Below, one piece after another: positions 6,012 to 7,966 of a stretch of DNA of 7,966 nucleotides. The notes beneath the pieces were generated by a model. The model searched no databases. It saw nothing but the letters and a program-made list of their open reading frames with translations, and was not told where the DNA came from. Position numbers and translations under genes: made by a program. Position 1 is the stretch's first letter; each line of letters begins with the position of its first letter. The DNA is from Clostridiales bacterium UBA2658 (GTDB taxonomy: Bacteria; Bacillota; Clostridia; Oscillospirales; Oscillospiraceae), in contig DEMY01000110.1 of assembly GCA_002359425.1 (NCBI GenBank), forward strand, positions 36,383 through 44,348, read 5' to 3'.

Positions 6012-6040
6012 AAAAGGCACGTCGCCAGACGTGCCTTTTT
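6012..6040 (+). terminator. Intrinsic terminator after the HAAS operon
   Basis: An eight-pair GC-rich stem (6016-6023 with 6028-6035, loop GCCA) is flanked by AAAA before and TTTTT after, extending the pairing. It is nearly symmetrical, so it could also act leftward, but no leftward gene faces it here. Confidence 0.95.
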
Positions 6041-6167
6041 ATGTTTTGCATACAAAGACACTGCGGCGTAAGCGACGCTTTTCTGCTTTTATGCGCTATT
6101 GTGGAAAAAGAGAGTAGCCAGCGGTCGATTTTCGTTGAAAATGCGCGTCGTTTTTCTGGAAATTCCC

Positions 6168-6196
6168 TTGCGAATTCTGTGCGGGGGTGGTATTAT
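6168..6196 (+). promoter_or_regulatory. Promoter of the ACT-domain gene (and probably hom)
   Basis: TTGCGA (6168-6173) and TATTAT (6191-6196) are separated by 17 nt that include a GGGGGTGG run. Transcription would start near 6203, giving a leader of about 40 nt. The -35 differs from consensus at two positions, the -10 at one. Confidence 0.75.
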
Positions 6197-6242
6197 GATA
6201 CACATTCCAGCAACAAATGACTTTCACAGGGGGACATCTCGA

Positions 6243-6689
6243 ATGCGAACTACCGGTGAACCGAAGTATTTTCTGGTTGAGGCCGACATGCTGCCCGAAA
6301 TCTTCGTCAAGGTCGCCAAGGCCAAGGAGCTTTTGGAGACGGGCGAGGCCGCGACGGTCGCGGAGGCGGCGGGCGCTGTTGACATCAGCAGAAGCGCTTT
6401 TTATAAATACAAGGATGCGATCACGCCCTTTCAGGACCTTGAGCGCGGCCGCATCATCACCTTCCACATCACGTTGCGGGATAAAATGGGCGTTTTGTCC
6501 TCGGTCCTTTCCGTTTTCTCCGCTTCGGGTGCGAACATTTTGACCATCAACCAGAGCATTCCCATAAGCGGCATCGCCCTCGTCACCGTTTCGGTCGAAA
6601 CGGCGGGCATGCAGGTGACGAGCGAGGAGCTTCTGCACGAGCTGCAGGGTACCGGCGGCGTCAAAAAGGTCGATGTAATTGCCGGGTAA
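6243..6689 (+). CDS. pheB: ACT domain-containing protein, PheB/UPF0735 family
   Basis: This is a 148-residue cytoplasmic protein of the length normal for the UPF0735/PheB family. The N-terminus reads EPKYFLVEADMLPEIFVKV. A helix-turn-helix-like stretch (about 33-62) contains VAEAAGAVDISRSAFYKYKD, a family hallmark. An ACT domain (about 71-148) follows, with FHITLRDKMGVLSSVLSVFS, SGANILTINQS and GIALVTVSVET; ACT domains bind amino acids and report their level. The family is named from Bacillus pheB next to pheA, and the chorismate mutase label seen in some databases is not supported by any motif here. AGGGGG is 9 nt upstream of the chosen ATG; an ATG at 6195 overlaps the -10 element and is rejected. 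It precedes homoserine dehydrogenase by 168 nt on the same strand without a clear terminator, so it may sense threonine or a related amino acid. This last point is inference. Confidence 0.9.
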   Translation: MRTTGEPKYFLVEADMLPEIFVKVAKAKELLETGEAATVAEAAGAVDISRSAFYKYKDAITPFQDLERGRIITFHITLRDKMGVLSSVLSVFSASGANILTINQSIPISGIALVTVSVETAGMQVTSEELLHELQGTGGVKKVDVIAG

Positions 6690-6698
6690 CGTTAACGT
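6689..6698. repeat. 10-bp perfect palindrome at the pheB stop
   Basis: ACGTTAACGT is self-complementary and overlaps the last base of the pheB stop codon. It is too symmetric to form an RNA hairpin and has no T-run. It could be a protein-binding site ahead of hom or chance. Confidence 0.4.
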
Positions 6699-6857
6699 AA
6701 AGCATTATGACTCCGTTTCCTGGATTCGCTTCTGCGCGGCAAGAGCTTCTCTTTGCGCGATTGCGCGCTGCCTGTTCTCTGCGCCCATAAAGCGGGGACC
6801 CTAACGGACGTTTGACCGGACATTTTTTTCATGAATAACACACGGAGGTAAAAGAAT
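6690..6857 (+). promoter_or_regulatory. Leader-like gap upstream of homoserine dehydrogenase
   Basis: This 168-nt gap is long for two genes likely in one operon. It holds an imperfect hairpin (CGCG-GC-AAGAG with CTCTT-TG-CGCG, about 6736-6761), overlapping an alternative hairpin GCGCG-ATTG-CGCGC (about 6757-6770), and further down a run of seven T (6823-6829). A six-codon frame beginning at ATG 6831 (MNNTRR) ends at 6851, overlapping the hom ribosome binding site. No T-box, lysine or SAM riboswitch signature was recognised. Attenuation is possible but unproven. Confidence 0.35.
6844..6848 (+). promoter_or_regulatory. Ribosome binding site supporting the TTG start of hom
   Basis: GGAGG lies 9 nt before the TTG at 6858. 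The in-frame ATG at 6831 is cut off by a TAA at 6849-6851, so it cannot be the start. The near-ideal site makes the TTG start convincing. Confidence 0.85.
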
Positions 6858-7966
6858 TTGGCTAAAATAGCAATCTGCGGATACGGTACGGTCGGCAACG
6901 GCGTCGCGGAGGTCATCGCGAAAAACGCGGAGAGCATCGCGCGCAACGCCGCCGAGGAGGTATCCCTCAAATACATTTTGGATAAACGGGACTTTCCCGG
7001 CGATCCCTTTGAAGCGTGCGTTGTGCACGATTTTTCGATCATTGAAAACGACCCGGAGGTCTCGGTTGTCGTCGAGACCATGGGCGGCTGCGGCGCTGCC
7101 TATGAGTTTACAAAGCGAGCGCTTCTCGCGGGCAAAAACGTCGTAACGTCGAACAAGGAGCTTGTCGCGACACGGGGTCACGAGCTGATCGCCATTGCCA
7201 AGCAGAAAAACCTCAACTATCTGTTTGAGGCATCCGTCGGCGGCGGTATCCCCATCATCCGCCCCATCACCCAGTGCCTCACGGCAAACAAACTAGACGA
7301 GGTCTATGGCATATTAAACGGCACGACGAACTATATTTTAACGGAAATGATCCAGCACAACGCGAGCTTTGAGGATGCGCTGCATCAGGCACAGGAAAAC
7401 GGCTTTGCGGAGGCTGACCCCACCGCCGACATCGAGGGTCTCGACGCCGCGCGCAAGATCTGTATTTTGGCGGACCTCTGCTTCGGAAAGCACGTAGACC
7501 CTGCGCAGGTCCGTTCGCAGGGCATCTCCGGCGTGACGTCGGCGGACGTCGAGTATGCGAAGCGCGCGGGCTACAAAATTAAGCTTCTCGGCCGTGCGGT
7601 CCGCACTGGACACGACACGGCGACGGCCTATGTCGCCCCGCACCTTGTGAGCAATTCGAGCCTGCTTTCTAATGTAGACGGGGTCATGAACGGCATCGTC
7701 GTGCACGGAAATGCCCTTGGCGACGCGATGTTCTACGGCGCAGGCGCCGGAAAGCTTCCCACGGCGAGCGCTGTTGTGGCGGACGTCATTGACGCTGTCA
7801 AGCACCTCAAGGCGCGCAAATATCTCGACTGGGACGACGCCCCGGCAGGCTACTTTACAGACAGCGCCTATCTCCCGTCGCGCTGGTATGTGCGTGCATC
7901 GACCTCGCTCCAGCAGATCGGCTGGGCCTTCGACAAGGTCAATTTCGTCACCTATCCCGGCGCGCC
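6858..7966 (+). CDS. hom: Homoserine dehydrogenase, N-terminal 369 residues (3' end outside window)
   Basis: Homoserine dehydrogenase reduces aspartate semialdehyde to homoserine with NAD(P)H, the branch step to threonine and methionine. The Rossmann motif is GYGTVGNG (8-15), followed by ETMGG (73-77) and TSNKELVA with Lys100. The signature GILNGTTNYIL covers 151-161. The catalytic segment keeps Glu185, Asp191, Asp196 and Lys200 (FAEADPTADIEGLDAARK), matching the acidic and lysine residues known from the yeast enzyme. The end of the visible part (about 340 on, SRWYVRASTS) looks like the beginning of the C-terminal ACT regulatory region of monofunctional enzymes of about 400-430 residues, so 30-60 residues are missing. 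The start is TTG, chosen because of GGAGG 9 nt upstream and because MAKIAICGYG is a canonical N-terminus. It follows the ACT-domain gene and probably heads a threonine branch continuing past the window. Confidence 0.96.
   Translation, partial: MAKIAICGYGTVGNGVAEVIAKNAESIARNAAEEVSLKYILDKRDFPGDPFEACVVHDFSIIENDPEVSVVVETMGGCGAAYEFTKRALLAGKNVVTSNKELVATRGHELIAIAKQKNLNYLFEASVGGGIPIIRPITQCLTANKLDEVYGILNGTTNYILTEMIQHNASFEDALHQAQENGFAEADPTADIEGLDAARKICILADLCFGKHVDPAQVRSQGISGVTSADVEYAKRAGYKIKLLGRAVRTGHDTATAYVAPHLVSNSSLLSNVDGVMNGIVVHGNALGDAMFYGAGAGKLPTASAVVADVIDAVKHLKARKYLDWDDAPAGYFTDSAYLPSRWYVRASTSLQQIGWAFDKVNFVTYPGA

Noticed and set aside
6707..6790. 27-codon frame in the hom leader (starts MTPFPGF)
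   Set aside because: No Shine-Dalgarno and no run of threonine, isoleucine or methionine codons expected of a leader peptide.
6812..6840. Possible hom promoter TTGACC with AATAAC or ATAACA
   Set aside because: The -10 is poor, and transcription would begin inside the ribosome binding site, leaving no usable leader.
6690..6857. T-box or amino-acid riboswitch before hom
   Set aside because: The conserved T-box antiterminator sequence and a full terminator were not found by eye; only generic hairpins are visible.
1..7966. CRISPR arrays, insertion sequences, tRNA or rRNA genes, toxin-antitoxin or phage genes
   Set aside because: No regularly spaced repeats, transposase motifs, cloverleaf sequences or conserved rRNA stretches were seen on either strand.

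Overview
This GC-rich window carries eight protein genes on both strands. Two of them are cut by the window edges. No RNA gene, mobile element, CRISPR array or prophage signal was seen. The gene set points to a GC-rich, low-branching Firmicute, most likely a gut Oscillospiraceae/Ruminococcaceae-like member of the Clostridia. The pointers are a membrane-anchored HtrA with a long Ser-rich cytoplasmic tail, a HAAS/DUF1700 membrane protein, a PheB-type ACT protein placed before homoserine dehydrogenase, strong AGGAGG-like ribosome binding sites and a TTG start. This placement is inference from family habits, not from a marker gene.

Layout. The left edge holds the C-terminal part of an MntP-type manganese efflux pump (+, to 479). 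It ends convergently against lepA (elongation factor 4, -, 579-2387), with a strong hairpin terminator between them. Upstream of lepA on the same strand is an XRE-family helix-turn-helix regulator (-, 2457-2912) with a near-consensus promoter. No promoter was found in the 69 nt between the two, so they are probably cotranscribed. Divergent from the regulator, across about 235 nt of AT-rich control DNA with several palindromes, is an HtrA-like serine protease with one PDZ domain (+, 3148-4680), closed by a strong terminator.

A 342-base gene-free stretch (4681-5022) follows. It holds that terminator and two excellent tandem sigma-A promoters, P1 and P2, whose spacers carry the same palindromic TTTGCGCAA at the same position. 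They drive a two-gene unit: a HAAS-domain membrane protein (5023-5808) and a 64-residue single-span membrane protein (5805-5999) that overlap by 4 nt. A textbook terminator ends the unit. To the right is a putative threonine/aromatic amino-acid region: a PheB/UPF0735 ACT-domain protein (6243-6689) with its own promoter, then homoserine dehydrogenase (TTG start at 6858, running off the right edge), separated by a 168-nt leader-like gap.

How the genes relate. HtrA and the HAAS pair both act at the membrane, and the same TTTGCGC motif sits upstream of each, so shared envelope-related control is a testable idea. The ACT protein and Hom form an amino-acid biosynthesis unit in which the ACT protein is a natural candidate sensor. 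The core genes (mntP, lepA, htrA, hom) look intact and ordinary. The less described material is the tandem-promoter operator, the HAAS plus small-protein pair, the xre-lepA pairing and the hom leader. No clearly novel defence or mobile system is visible.
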